Assembly (NCBI RefSeq): GCF_000001735.4
Contig: NC_003076.8
Coordinates: 26,229,835 to 26,293,834 of the forward strand
DNA length: 64,000 nucleotides
Direction of reading: 5' to 3'
Source: Arabidopsis thaliana
Taxonomy: Eukaryota; Streptophyta; Magnoliopsida; Brassicales; Brassicaceae
This document shows, piece after piece, positions 1 through 14,300 of this stretch. The number at the start of each line of letters is the position of its first letter. The stretch's first letter is position 1. Under the pieces are notes generated by a model. The model ran no database searches. It saw nothing but the letters and a program-made list of their open reading frames with translations, and was not told the origin of the DNA. A program made the translations under genes and the position numbers.

Positions 1-3000
1 AACTTACGTATAATTCACCCCCAAAAAAAAAAAGACTCTTTGTGAAAAAGGGCAATCCGTAATAAGTACTGGAGAAGCTGAGAAATGAGAATGTTAAGAA
101 GGGTAGCGTCTAAGCCCAACAACCAAAGTAGGGACCAGACAGCTAAGCAAACCCACTATCAGATATTTTCTCTATGCACCACGCGCTTTTTATTAAGAGC
201 CGTGCGCTCACACTTCTTCATCTACTTACATAAATTTTGTCGCAAATCGGAATTTTCTTCACATTACAAGACAACAAACTACTACTATGCTGCACAATTA
301 TAGTTTCCTTCATAAAGAACAAACATTATCATTTTTGCTAAACCTTCCAAATTGTTTCATCACGAAATTAAACGGTAATTTTCATGGAAATGTAAGTGAA
401 AGAATCAGAGAAGAGAAATAGTGTAAATCGGATTTTGATCTCTTAGAAACTGAATTTCTTTCATTAATCAATAGGGAGGAAGAAGAATGAAATATGTTAA
501 GACTAAATATTGGATAAGATACTTTTTCAATAACCGGTTAAATTGAATCACGGACCGGTTGGTTCGCTATGCTAGTTGGACTGGACTTCAGAATCCAGAT
601 ATAAACGGCCCGCTAATAATGGGTTTTGTTATAGCCCAATATGTTTGTTCAAAACTCTCAGAGGCCCAGGATTACGGAAACAAATAGCTCCTCTCTAGCA
701 CTGAGTATGTGTCTTTGAAAATAAAAGAAAATCGATAATTAGCCTACACGAGCGAAATGATAACACTAATCATTATATAGGATGCTATCTAGAAATTTGA
801 CTTAGGAAAAAAAAGAAAAAATTTGCAAGCTGGCATTAGAGATGAAAACAAATTAGAAGACACGAATATAAATGTTACTATGAAAATCCAGGGTAAAATG
901 AATAGTTTTGAACATGTGAATGTGAGATAAGATGTGACTTTGATTATGATTCGTACAAATCTGTGTAAAAACAAAACAAATATAATACCAGAAGTAGACA
1001 TAATTAACTGAATCTGGCTCCTGTTCTCTCATAAAGCTCCCTTCTTATGTTGTAATAATTGAATGTCCCCACTCTTTTTTTTTCTTTCTATTCGTCCCAT
1101 TTGTTTTTATTTCAAAAGTCGTTCTAATTGTTTCGAAGGAAATGTATAATATGAATCGTGTCGAATTTGATATTTGGATGTCTCATAAAATAACAGAAAA
1201 AATTCATAACTTTTTGACTAATGTGATATTTCTAATAGTGGTTTAGTGGATTGAATAGACCTGAGGATGGCCCTGTGCTCCACCTCGAGATATCAAGGTT
1301 TCTTTGATCGAATTGAAAAGTTTCAAATGATGTTCAAGATATTGTTATGTCTGATTGAATAGTTAAAATATCTCTTCTTTTTTTATAATATATTTTGAAC
1401 GTAACATATAGTTTTATCAACAACAACAAAAACGTAAGACATTCTATGACGATACCTAAAACGGCTTTGATGCTAAAATTTCTCTATCCATGACGATAAT
1501 TTAAACGGCCTAGCCGCTATTTGATTCACTGTGTGGCGTATTTGTTTTACTAAGTCAATGTGCCTCCTAAATGCAGAATATACGGGAATGATCTTTTGCC
1601 CTTCGTTTCACGCAAAGTGCTAAAACTTTAACCATATAAAACTCCCGAAATATAATTTAGTTCGCACAAATAATATCATGACATCAGTAAAGAGGACACG
1701 AGAGAAATCCGGGGGACCCGAGATCGTGTTGTATGTGTGTGAGAGTCTATGCTAAAATCTAAAGTTATGATGCAACACTATGTTTTTCTGTACACAATAA
1801 TGTTTTGTATAAATTATTTTAGAATTCGTTAACTTATCGGTATATATGGACCAACGAAATTTCGTGAATAAAATGCCATAACACTAACACCTACTAGGCA
1901 TGATTGGAAAAGTATGTTGGATGAATAAAAAAATGTTATGAGTGTGACATGCCGACTATACGTGAGCTCTTACTTTAACGTACACACTTATATATAGAAC
2001 GGAGAATATGACGTTGCCTTTTAACTTCTTATTCATACGCATTCTCGTTACTATATATATCGACTAATGATTTTAGGTGGTTTTTTTAGGGCTAAACGGT
2101 TATATTAAGTGAATGTATAAAATCCATGTTTATGGGTGGACAATTCCAATAATGCTCATATACACTCCCGTTCCATCTCCTCTCAATCATGTTTTTTTTA
2201 TCCCATACTATACGACAATGCGCTCTCTCTCTTTGAGACCCGACCCTATTTAGAGCACAAGCAAAAGAAATCATTATTTGAAACAACACATTAATTATAT
2301 GAAAACCTAAAAAAAATCAACATTCACTGAAAAAAACATACGAAAAGAAATGTCTTTTTCATTTTTCGCATATTTTTAAAAATGTTAAACCGTGAGATAG
2401 ATTTTTTGAAAGTCATTTAAAAAAAGTTTTATTTACCATTTTTCTATAACCTGTCTTAATTCCCAATAACACTAATTTTTCAAAATCTACTTATTTACCA
2501 TATCAAACATTTGCTATATCCAACATGCATGTTTTGATTATTCGTTTTGACATGATAAGTCTTCAGTGTGCACCACCATGGTTAGATATATTGCATCCGT
2601 ATATCTTCTACTTACAGAGACTTCTTCTTTTGATCTGTAAGTATTGGGGTGCATGGACTAACTCAATAACAATAGAAGATGACTTAACTAACAGTAACAA
2701 TAGATAATGCGGACTTCCATTTTTCTAGACATGGTTTTATTATCCTGAATGCCTTTCTTTTTTTTTGTTGAAGTGTTTAACCTAAACGGCTAAATCTTAT
2801 AACTAGTTGTATTGTATGATTAAATATTAAAATTTAACGAAGGTGTTCACTAAACGGGCCCAAAACGAAGAAATATGCGTCCTTTAAATGTTATAATAAT
2901 AATAATAAATAATTAAAAAAGAGTGGACAAAGGAAAAAGTGAAAAGCGGTTTCGACGAGAGAATATGCATAAACTATGGGCTTGTCCACCGATTTCATGC

Positions 3001-6000
3001 AATGCAAACAAAATCTCGTTACGTACGAAATCGAAATATTTGGTTTTTAACAAATGAAATAAATTGGAGAGTCAATCAACGATAGTATATCTTTTCTAGC
3101 TACACGAAGAAAATGCTCAACTCTTCTTCATTTTCCCTTCTTAAAAAATAAAAATAATTTTAGAATAATCAATATAAAAATCGTAAGAAAAAGACATATA
3201 GTTGTTGTTCTAATTAGCTAAAGTGGTATACTGGTATTAATTACAACTAATTCGAGGAATTATCCTTAATTATACAATAATACTAGGATTTAACTTACGG
3301 TTTACCGCGGGCAATCGGTTTATTTAGTTTTTATACTAAATATTTGAGTAAATTTGATATCCTAAACTTATAAATATAATTTTTTTAATAAACATAATTA
3401 AAAAATAATTGGGATTTTTTTTTGTTGTTATTTAGTGATAAGAAGAATGTGTTAAAATGTATTTAACTTTTTTTTGCTTGTTATTTATTTATTTTTGTTG
3501 AACGGTTTAGATTGAAGAAAATTAATTTTATTGAACGGTTTAGATTTAATCGGATTATATAAAGTTTAGGAGATTGTTAAGACCAAATTACCCTTAATGA
3601 TTTTGAATAGCAAAGAACAAAATCCAAAATTAAAATCAAAATTGAGGCCAAATTAGACAAAATTTCAGTTTGTACTTTCCTTTTAATAATAAGAGGATAC
3701 TTTCTTGTGGAAGTGCCCAGAATTAAAATAAAGTATTTGTTCAAGAACCAAAAAAAAACATATCCTGCAATCTGTATCGCATCCCCCGATTTAAGCTTAT
3801 TATCAATTCATGTATTCCCTACACCTATCTTATTCTTTAATTGAAAAAAAAAAAAAAAAAACTGAGTTCATATTAAACTTATAAAATTACGAAAATTTTA
3901 CTTTTTGTCAGTAACAGGTTTGGTTTTTTAAGTCAATTTATTTATTTTTGTCGAAATAAGTTAATTTATTTAAGCTACGATTTTTGTTGCAAAAACTGTT
4001 TCTTCGCATTTTAAAAATATTTGATTTTTGGCACATACGGAAAAGATGCCTGGCAATGCTAACATGGACAGGTGGACGCTTGATAAAAGGCCACGTAGAT
4101 ATTGAGGTTGGAAAAATATTTCACGTGGTCTTGGCCCCTTCTCTTTGTCATACACATTCACCTTGAGAACCGAATCGGGTCAAATCTTCGTTTTTTTTTT
4201 TTTATTCACTCTGTATTTTTTTTATCATTTCTCCAAATGCTTAACTCGAACAGTAGTAAATCTGTTTTATGTTATTCGGATTTTATTTTTATTTTGAATG
4301 ATTTTTCTTTTTTTCAGTGTAAGTTATTTTATTTTTACTTTCATTAGTTAAATGCAATCAAAGTGTTATATAACTATAACGAAAATTAAAAACACATTAG
4401 ATATTTTAATCTATTTTATATGAAAAAATGTAGAACTACACTTGTAATGATTCAAACAACTACTTAGATTAAATGACATTAAATATTTAAAGATAAATTA
4501 AATCCATATATAATTTAGATTTTTAGCTTTATTAATAACAACAAAAACAAAACAAAATCGTGTATTGTAACCCTCAGTCGAATTCTCTATATCTAGTGAG
4601 GGCTTTGACTTATGATTAGAATCCAAAGAGAAATTAATACAGAAGAAGACGAAGTTATAATGAAAATTGAGGAGCAGCTTTTTTGGTTAGTCACGTCATG
4701 TGAAGAGGAAGAAGATGAAGGAGAAGGAGAAGAAGAAGAAGAAGATCATTAATTAGGGAGAGGGTCACAATGCAGTACGAGACAGTTCACTGAATCTGTC
4801 TATCTATGTAAACCCCACAAACTCTCACGCATATCATAGCTTCTGATGAATACAAACAAGCCTCGATCCCATTAACCACAGACTTGTCCGTCTCTTCTTC
4901 TTCTTCTTCTTCACACTCATCTTTATAATTAACACACACATATGTTATATACTCATCTGTGGATGTGCCTATACTATAAAGACATGTCACACGTGGTGGG
5001 TTATCTATGTAACTACGTTTTTGAGTGCAATATGTATCTATTTACACGATACTTTACTGTTTTCTTTTAATGGATAGCATTAGAATGACTTGATGGTCTA
5101 ACCATTAACATTAGAATGACTTGATGGTCTAACCATTAACATTAGAATAACTTGAGTCCATCATAACTTGGTTTAATAGTTTTTTTTGGTTGTGATGTTA
5201 CGCCACAAGCACAAATTCTGGGACCTTTATATTGTGTGTATAAATGATATTTGAATACAGAAATTAATATTTGTAGAGATTCATCAATGATATATTTGCT
5301 TTTGTTTTTTGTTCATCATTAAATCAAAGATCTTCGTTTAATAAAACTTGTGTTTCATATTTTTAAATAATTTATAATCCAGATATATTGTACTATATAC
5401 ACCCACACATGTATAATATGAATGTGAATGTTGAATTATAGATTGAAAGTGAGTGAACTGAAAGGACGAGAGAGGCCTAAGACAGTTTGTTTGTTTTCGT
5501 GAACATGGAGCTTCTCTTTACCATGTGCTCTCGATCTTTTTATTATTAATCTTACTTTTATTTACTTTTTTCACATTTTGTTTTTATACGGTTTTTTATA
5601 TGAGAATGGCACTGAAGATGGAGCAAGAAGTTCACATGCAAACATAAAATATTACACATAAAAAAATTGAAAAGCTACATTCTAGGCATATGCGTGATTT
5701 TCCAAGGATTTTTGTTTCGTATAAATAATATTAGCAGTCAAAGTAGCTAGATTTGCTTCTATAAATATACTTTCAAATTTCACCCCTTTACTTTCAGATT
5801 TGTCAATTTACGCCCCGAAATGGTGCCCTTGATAGCAAACAATTATACAGTACTACTATGAGAACGAGAATATATCTTTAAAAATTCGAAAAGCTCCAAT
5901 ATTTTCGGTCATTAGTTCATAACTTCATCATATTCATAACAATTACCGCGAATAGCCCATCCAATTATTATAAAAATTTTGACTATGTAAAAGCGTTAAT

Positions 6001-7180
6001 CAAAAGAATAAACGTCATATCAAACGTAAGACAAATGTGAACACATATGACAATTATTAATAGGCCTACACTTGAAAAAATGAGATTACTATTCACAAAC
6101 ATTACCTTGATTTAAGGGTCAAATTGAAATTAAAAAAAAAACAAGTGATGCTGAATATAAAATTAAGGCAAGATCTAGACGCAATTTAGTAGAATATGCG
6201 TACACAATAGATAATTACGTACGCCTGTGTATATACGATTAATTCCCTCTCAATAATAGTTCATCATTATTATGTAAAATATAATTATAAAAATATATAT
6301 GGCAGACAGAAAAATAAAGAAAGCAAGAGGGGTAGACAAATGTTCATCCGTTTTCGTCGAGACATGAAATTTGTGGGATCAAAGCAATCCTGTAAGGAAA
6401 GGGAATTAATCAATGTATATTACTCTCTTTTTGTTTGTTTCTCAATTAGATGAATACATTTTTCATTTATATAATAACTAAGACCTAAACTCTTGAGTCC
6501 ATTACTCCATTTCCCCTTTGTTTTTTTCCAACACTTCGAAACACAGATGTGCTAGATTATATATGATCACCTAATGCATGATTTATATATAATATATGAA
6601 AAAGTAATATAAAATAGCCAGAAATTTAATCTTGTTATGAAAAATTGAAAATGATTCGAGTAAACACCTAGATGGTCATTTTAGACTGATATAGTAATAT
6701 CTCAATGTATCATGGTATTTTTTTCGATGGACGAATCTGTCTACATACAATGCACGTATACATGGATGTTAGAAACCGCAACCTCTAGAACTATATGACA
6801 CACGAATTGCAGAACTTCTAAAAGTTTTACTGCAGTAAAATATCAATCATTAAACCAAAAAGTCTCCTATAAAAGAAATTTGATTATTGATTATATGATT
6901 TTGAGTGAAACTTTCTTAGCAGTTAGCAGTACCTTTTCTTTTTTCGTAGGCTAAACTTACCAAAATAAAAACTACATCGGTTCATGTCAAGTCTTGTAAT
7001 ATATAGCTAATCTAGTACTAGCTATAGGCTACAGCAAACAAAAATGTTTTTATTATTTGTCACGAGAAAACAATAAAATGTGTTATCAAACTAAATAAAA
7101 ACCATATATTATACTAATCACAAATTAAACGGGAATCTTTTATTTAATTAATAGTATACTCTCTCACACAGACAGACATC
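1..7180. other. Intergenic region upstream of bHLH93
   Basis: No convincing protein gene is visible. The DNA is AT-rich with frequent stops in all frames. Site II-like motifs (AGCCCA or GGCCCA, the reverse of TGGGCY) lie at 113-118, 633-638 and 663-668, so the first 700 bases may belong to the promoter of a gene off the left edge. A 31-bp tandem repeat lies at 5078-5155. GA-rich and CTT-rich microsatellites lie near 4720-4745 and 4896-4912. A 46-codon acidic ORF at 4612-4752 is probably chance, since half of it is a GAA repeat. The rest shows nothing I can assign. Confidence 0.6.
5078..5155. repeat. 31-bp tandem repeat, about 2.5 copies
   Basis: Two identical 31-bp units start at 5078 and 5109, and a diverged partial third starts at 5140. 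Each unit begins CATTAGAATGACTTGATGG. Perfect identity of the first two units suggests a recent local duplication. Confidence 0.9.
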
Positions 7181-7186
7181 TCTGGA

Positions 7187-7200
7187 TTTATATATAAATA
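7187..7200 (+). promoter_or_regulatory. TATA box of bHLH93
   Basis: TATATAAATA at 7191-7200 lies about 105 bases before the bHLH93 start codon, so transcription would begin near 7225-7235. A CA-rich tract follows at about 7229-7246. Confidence 0.6.
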
Positions 7201-7245
7201 CAGTTCATCTTCTTTAATCCACAAACTCACACACACACACACACA

Positions 7246-7284
7246 CTCTGTTTTCTTCGTCCATTCTATTACCAGAAAACAGAG
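7246..7284 (+). promoter_or_regulatory. Perfect hairpin in the bHLH93 5' leader
   Basis: CTCTGTTTTCT (7246-7256) and AGAAAACAGAG (7274-7284) are exact reverse complements with a 17-base loop. The hairpin ends 18 bases before the start codon at 7303, inside the presumed 5' leader. Any role in translation is inference. Confidence 0.6.
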
Positions 7285-7302
7285 TTTGATAGAGAGAAAA
7301 GA

Positions 7303-9070
7303 ATGGAACTGTCGACTCAAATGAATGTGTTCGAAGAGCTTCTTGTTCCGACAAAGCAAGAAACAACCGACAACAACATCAACAATCTGAGCTTTAATGG
7401 CGGATTTGATCATCATCATCATCAATTCTTCCCAAATGGATATAATATTGATTACCTCTGTTTCAACAATGAAGAAGAAGACGAAAATACCCTTTTGTAT
7501 CCTTCTTCTTTCATGGATCTAATCTCTCAACCTCCTCCATTGCTTCTTCACCAACCGCCACCGTTACAACCACTGTCGCCGCCGTTATCCTCCTCCGCGA
7601 CCGCCGGAGCAACATTTGACTACCCTTTTCTTGAGGCTTTGCAAGAGATAATTGACTCTTCTTCCTCATCGCCTCCATTGATCCTTCAAAATGGTCAAGA
7701 AGAGAACTTTAATAATCCGATGTCGTATCCCTCTCCATTGATGGAGTCTGATCAGAGCAAGAGCTTCAGTGTTGGTTACTGTGGAGGAGAGACGAACAAG
7801 AAGAAGAGCAAAAAGCTTGAAGGCCAACCTTCTAAGAATCTCATGGCGGAGAGACGACGGAGAAAACGACTTAACGATCGTCTTTCTATGCTCCGATCCA
7901 TCGTCCCAAAAATCAGTAAGGTAAATTACAAAATGCTAATCTTTTTTTTCTTTCAAACCATTAATAATAATTGTAGTCAAAATCAGCAAAAGATTTGATC
8001 ATTTTTTTAATGAGTAGGTTAATGACTGTATTATTATATGTGTTCATAAAGAAAATGACCTTTTTAATCTTCTTGATTTACCTCAAAATCTAACCCTAGC
8101 TAAGGTTTTTGTGTTCTTTGAAGATTTATTTAACATTTAATTCAAAAAATTGGTCTCAGGAAAATCAACAAAAGATTCGTCCTTTTAAATGAGTGAATTA
8201 GTTATAAAATTGGTTTCAAATTCAGCCTTTTGTATTTTAACATTATGTGTTTGTTTCTTCTTTTTTGAAACCTTAGTTTTCTTCTTCAAGATTGTTTAAT
8301 TATTGTGTTCTTACTTTTAAGGGAATCTACAGAACCGGCTGAAAAGTGATAAATCATTTAAAAGTGTTTTAAAATAATGATTATTGGTATGTTCAAAAAA
8401 ATCAGATGGACAGGACATCGATATTAGGAGATGCCATAGATTACATGAAAGAGCTTTTAGACAAAATCAACAAATTACAAGATGAGGAACAAGAACTTGG
8501 AAATAGCAACAATTCACATCACTCTAAGCTCTTCGGTGATCTCAAGGATCTTAATGCGAACGAACCTCTGGTCAGAAACTCACCAAAGGTACAAAGATAT
8601 TTTACATTGCTCTTGTTTTTTTCCTTCTACATATTAGCCCTTGTATTTATGAATTGTTATAAACAAACCCCCTGTCTTTTTAACAAATCTTTTTGTAATT
8701 CTGTTTATGTTTTGCATAGTTTGAAATAGATCGTAGAGACGAGGATACTCGAGTTGATATATGCTGCTCGCCAAAACCGGGATTGCTACTATCTACTGTG
8801 AATACATTAGAGACTCTAGGCTTGGAGATTGAACAATGTGTTATAAGCTGCTTTAGTGATTTCTCTTTGCAGGCTTCTTGTTCTGAGGTATCGATTTAAT
8901 ATAAAGTATTTATGCATGGAATGTTAATTATATAGTATTCGTAATGATAATATTGATGAGTTTTGTTGTATATATGTTTATAGGGAGCTGAGCAGAGAGA
9001 TTTCATAACATCAGAAGATATAAAACAAGCATTATTCAGAAACGCAGGTTATGGTGGAAGCTGCTTGTAA
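7303..9070 (+). CDS. bHLH93: bHLH transcription factor bHLH93 (NFL)
   Basis: This is a nuclear basic helix-loop-helix transcription factor. I recognise it as Arabidopsis bHLH93, also called NO FLOWERING IN SHORT DAY, a relative of ICE-type bHLHs reported to partner FAMA. Exons are 7303-7920, 8406-8588, 8720-8887 and 8984-9070. All have GT-AG borders and they close to 351 residues. The N-terminal 175 residues are low complexity, rich in Asn, Pro, Ser and His. The basic region (about residues 178-192, [12 protein letters not shown]) contains the Glu and Arg residues that contact an E-box. The helix-loop-helix is split by intron 1 directly after PKISK and resumes with [18 protein letters not shown]. 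The C-terminal 75 residues resemble the ACT-like dimerisation domain of this subfamily. A TATA box and a leader hairpin lie just upstream. Confidence 0.95.
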
Positions 9071-9753
9071 TGAGTCATGATTGAAACTAATAAACCAAAA
9101 CTATTGTTTATTTCTAATAATACTAGCGCTTATAAACTTTAGATGTTGTTTTAATTCCCTTGTGAGTTTGGTTTTTTTTTCCTAGGGGAAAACATTATGA
9201 GTTCAGTTGTATAAACAAAAGAAGGAAATTTAAAAAGAGATGTTTCTCCTAAATTATATCAAAGAACAAATTGAGATATAAAATAAAAGGTTATATTATG
9301 TTGCTTTGAGGGAAATAAACCACTTCGATAATTGAAATTAGGGTTCGTATATGACAGTGACCGATGTTCGAAGGATGCATCATCAAATAAAAAAGCTGTA
9401 TTAATCAAAAAGTTATAAAGGCTAATCATAAGCGTGATTATAATGTTAATGACTGTGCCTCCACCAATCAACGCATTCATCATTACTGCGGCACTTACGT
9501 CAACGAATTAATCTTTTATCGATAAAATTCCAAGAGGCCCTAACTTAGGCTTAATCAATTATTGGGCCTATAAAGAACGGCAACTGATGTAGATCCAAAT
9601 GGGCTTTATTTAGTAAGCCCAAACTTTATGTTTTCTCTTATATCTTCCTGCTCTGTTATTAGAAAGAATCTCCGATTTAGATAGAAACAACAATCCTCCG
9701 GTGGTCACTCGCTAATCTCCGTTTGATCTCGCCGACACTCGAGCCTTTTACCG
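9071..9753. promoter_or_regulatory. Intergenic region and TATA-less promoter with three site II elements
   Basis: Between bHLH93 and the DUF1195 gene. TGGGCC at 9563-9568, TGGGCT at 9600-9605 and AGCCCA (TGGGCT on the other strand) at 9616-9621 form a site II cluster 130-190 bases before the start at 9754. Such clusters are typical of TCP-bound promoters of broadly expressed plant genes. No TATA box is obvious. The first part should hold the bHLH93 3' UTR. Confidence 0.55.
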
Positions 9754-11361
9754 ATGAAGGATGGAGATTCCTTACCAATAAGCACTTCTTCCGTCGCGGC
9801 GACGACGGTGACCGGAAAGAAGGAAACCGGTTATTCCGCTCTCTTCTCGAAAGGCCGGTACAAGTTTTGGGCCTTAGCTGCGATTCTGTTACTCGCTTTC
9901 TGGTCAATGCTCACTGGCACGGTCAATCTCCGTTGGTCTGCCGGTAACATTAACCATTTCACCGACGATCTCGTCTTTCCCATCCACGAGGATCTCGATG
10001 TTCTTGTGAGTCTTCTTCTTCTTCTTCGCGATCTGTTTTCTGATTTCTGTGAATTACGTTTGATTTGTGTTGTGTTGATGAGGTTATTAGGAAATGGAGG
10101 AGAGGGAGAAAGTGGTGAAGCACATGTGGGATGTGTATAACAATGGCCGTCGTATCAGATTACCTAGGTTTTGGCAAGAGGCCTTCGAGGCTGCTTACGA
10201 GGAGCTTACCAGTGATGTACCTGATGTGGTTGAGGCTGCCATTTCCGAGATCGCTAGGATGTCTATTCGCTCCATTGTTATAGATCCGCCTCCGCTTCAT
10301 TCCACGGTGAGAGTCTAACTTCCTTATGCCTTTAACACTGCACATTGCTCTCTCTGTGCGGTTTCATTATGCATTCAGTGTGTTTAGGTCATAGAGTCAC
10401 TGTAATTAGCTAAAGATTGAGATGAGACAACTACAAGAAAAAAATGAAAATAGAGATCAGAGTTTGTATCAATTTTGCAGCTGAAATCTTAAGGTAGAAG
10501 TAGTCTTGAGGAGCTAAATCATTCTGGATAATAGATTAGTATTATTCTGCATAGGTGTTAGTAGATTGGCTTCATCTTCTATTTCTTTTTGGCAGCTCTT
10601 TTATCGTTATACAGGCCAAAGAAGTTTTTCTTCTATTAAGCCAGACCAGGCAACTAGGGAAGAAAAACATGTTGTCGCTCTTAAGAATGGTCAAAGTCTG
10701 ATATCCATCTTAGCCTATAATTCTAAGAAACTAATATGGATGTTGATCCTTTTTCGGAGGGTTAGTGTGCCGGGTAGGGTATCACTATGAAAGCTTGTTC
10801 GGTTTTCTTAGTTTTGCGCTCTAGATTATGCTGTTGAAGATAGCTGCATAACTACAAAGTGATGATTGTCTATATTCAACTAAATTACGGAGAGACTATA
10901 GGTTTCTCTGTCTGCATTTAATTCCACACTAAACCACATAAGGTAGATATAAATGTTTGGATGAATAGTCAGTTTCTTTCCTCCACGTACATTCTCTTAT
11001 AAGTGGGTAATTTTGGTTTTTACATATCCACTTCCATTCTATTGATCTGCTCAATCGTAAGGACCCGATACTTCTTGCTAGATTGTAAGCTATATAGCTT
11101 CGTTGATGGTTAGTAAAGTTATAAGGCACGATATAGAAAGAGTTTGGCTATTTGGAAACCTTGAGTTTCTTTGTTTGTTGTAGATGGAAACAAAACGTTT
11201 AATACTTGTTACATGATTAACTTGTGTCACTTTGTTGGTATGGTAATCGGTTTTGTCTACTTTGTATGCAGAATGTACGAGAATTGACAAAGACTCTAAA
11301 ACTTGCGGACAAAGGAAGAGCAACTCAAATATCAAAACCAAGCAGCCGTCGATTGAAATAG
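9754..11361 (+). CDS. DUF1195-type single-pass membrane protein
   Basis: Exons 9754-10005, 10091-10306 and 11272-11361 close to 185 residues with GT-AG introns, the second intron being 965 bases. I recognise it as the plant DUF1195 family protein (At5g65650 from memory). The family has no established biochemical role, and database labels such as 'sugar transporter' are not supported by the single membrane segment. Residues 1-36 are polar. A hydrophobic helix covers about residues 38-56 (FWALAAILLLAFW). The rest is a charged soluble domain, with the acidic region in exon 2 and a basic Lys/Arg-rich end in exon 3. Reading past the exon 2 donor would stop 12 bases later, which supports the intron. 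The start chosen is the first in-frame ATG after the leader. The site II promoter suggests broad expression. Confidence 0.85.
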
Positions 11362-14300
11362 CTATGGAGGCTTTACGAAAAAGGTAGTGTAGCAGTCAGC
11401 CGTCGTGGCGTGACCATACATATACTTGATGTCAGAAAGATCAATCAACCTCATCCCTAGAATATATGTCCATCATTAGTGTTATTTTTTCTTCCACTAG
11501 GGGCATTAATCCTTTCACTATCATCATCATCTCTTCTATAAACAAAATTTTGAGGAAGCTTTTTATCCACACCTTATTAGCTCTGAACGGTAATGTCTTT
11601 TATTTTGGATTTATGAAATATTTCATATGTAGTTAGCCCATACATTTAAATACCTTCCAATGAATTTTCTAGTTATATATTAATTAATAACTCTCAAGCA
11701 CTGAAGTAATTTTTTTATTTGTGCAAAATACTTAGAAATAAACAAATGCTATATAATATATGAGATTGATGGGATAACAACTTAAACAAAAAGAATAAAA
11801 TCAAATATCATTTGTTTCTAAAAATAGTAATTATCCCTTGAGAGTTAATTTCATTTATACAAATGGAAAATACAATCATTGGACTGAGGAATCATCACAT
11901 ATAAAGAATGAAGTAACACACATCCAAATGTCCAATAAAGGAAAGTATGAAACAAAATATAATGATTTTTTAACCAAGAAAGAAATCCACTTGGGCACTA
12001 TGAAACAAGTTGCCACAACAAAACTCAATAGCATGATGAAAATGAGGCTTACGCTATAATCCGGAGACGAGAAACAAAAAGGCCTATATAACATTCGTTT
12101 GGTGATACGTCATGTTTCTCACTTAATTAGATAGCTAGAGTTAATCGCAATGATTGGAAAAATTATAACAGAACATAAATCAAAGTTTTCTATAAAAGGT
12201 TAAACAAGAGCAAGAACAAAGTCTCAATTAACATAAAACTGGCTTCAAATAGCAAATATCATAAAATTTAGCAGGCAAGTCTAACCAAGAATCTCACTAT
12301 GCAACTTGCAAAAGCATGTGTGTATATACATGCATATGCATTATACATATACACGTGTGTATGATATAAGATGGTCCATATCCGAGTTTCAACATTATCT
12401 ACAATTTGGAAACTAATGATGAATCCTTTTCGAATTCTGATGCAGCCCAACAAGTTGTGTAGCAGCCCTTTCTTAATCATACCTGACAGATATTACAGAT
12501 GAAGAAAAGGGCGAAAAAGAGAATATAATGGGACATGTATGGATTGATGATGGCCAAATTTTGTTATTTAAACTATAATCTTTTTACAAAAGTTTTAAAC
12601 TTTAGTTTAGGGACGAATCTATCATTAACACTTGAATAATCCAATTGGTGACACGCCTAATTATGATGGATTATAACCTCTCAGAGGTTATAGTCCACAA
12701 ACTTCATAAACTTACATTATTTAAAGATTTAAATGCTTTTGAATTATGTGGCCAATCCCATTCAGAAACTGATTCTAAGCAAATTTGTGGTTTTAACCGC
12801 AAAGGAGTTGGTACTAATCCATGGAGAATTTTTTCAATTAAAACTACATATACCTAACATTTTTCCACTACAACCGTTTTAAAATAAAATAATCCATTTT
12901 TCAGTATTCGAATTCATATCTTTATTATTTTCATTGTAGCTATAATAAATTTAAAAATAAATGAAAAAATTGTATGATTAGAAGAAAAATAGAAAAAGGT
13001 GACGTCAGGATAAGAGAAGCACGAAGAAATGTTCCCCCATGTGACCTTCTTCAATCTCAGGCCCGCTCTTGTCTTGCTTATCATCCGTACGTTTTACATT
13101 ATACTCTACTTTTCATCATTTTCTTACAAAATTATTTTCATTTTCTTAATAATACATTTCTTAGTTTTTTAGTTGACTATATACTGTTTAGTTCTTTCGA
13201 GGAATGTACGTATTGCGTACCAACTATATATCACGGAAATTTATTAAAAAAATTAAGTAAAGTTTATAAGCTATTGCTAGAATAGTAGTCGCAAGAAATT
13301 CCGATTTATAATGTTCTTATTTCCACAATATCTTTAAGAGAAAGCATGAGTTCATATTTTTTTACTATTACAATTTCTTCTGAAGTTATATGTTATCTTA
13401 TGATGGGAAATGTTATAGTTTTTTAAAGCTGGTTTAGCATATTATATGATTTTTCAGCTAAAAACAAAAACAAATAAAGAGATAAAATGGCATGATCCGT
13501 AGGTTTCAGCGGTGATTGCGGTGCCCTCACATGCTTTCATATGACAACAGTATTTTTTAATACTGTTTTCCATGATGATATATCTTAGCAATACTATGAC
13601 AATATTTAAAGAAATAATTCTGCGAATTTTAAAATAATAATTATAATAAATTAAAGATACATATATAGGTAATTATAATAAATCTAATGAACTAGATCTA
13701 CTAATAATTATGTGATTTATATATACACTAATACACAATTGTTTAATAAGAATTTATGAATAGACAACATAAAATACGCGTATCATACAATTTTTTGATA
13801 TTCTTCTTGTTCGAGCGTATAATTTGAGCTTAACAACTGGATTAAGGTGTTTTTATGTTACTGATGTGTTCATGATCGCTTTGATTTCTTAGCTTAATAA
13901 ATGCAACTATAGTATAGTTAATGGAAGTATTTTACTAGATATGCAATATATTTAAATTACCAACAAACCAAATAATTTCCACAAAAAATGGTCGCGGAAG
14001 AACCACGAAGCGTAGATAACGTCATCAAAGGAATCAGTACAGTCAATTTGTACTTTCCAGTGTAGGACGCACTTGAAACAACACTGTTTATTTTGCATCT
14101 TTTCGTAATATCTAACTCTTAACAAAACTTTTCATTACTTTTTAATCCAATGAAGTTAATTTACTTCTGACATTTTTTCTAGTGGTCGTTGTTTTCTTTT
14201 GTTGTGACGCGTTTTGAAATTAACTTGATATGCTTAAAAAGAGATTTGATTCGAAACTTCGAGTTAATTCATCAACCTTTGAAATGTTTATTTATTTGGT

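Noticed and set aside
4612..4752. 46-codon acidic ORF
   Set aside because: Most of the second half is a GAA microsatellite, and there is no promoter, splice or family support.
9723..9947. Alternative frame over the DUF1195 first exon
   Set aside because: It is a shadow of the spliced 185-residue frame that closes with GT-AG introns.
12974..13285. 103-codon open frame
   Set aside because: Composition turns AT-rich and hydrophobic without pattern, no domain is recognised, and no promoter signals are seen.
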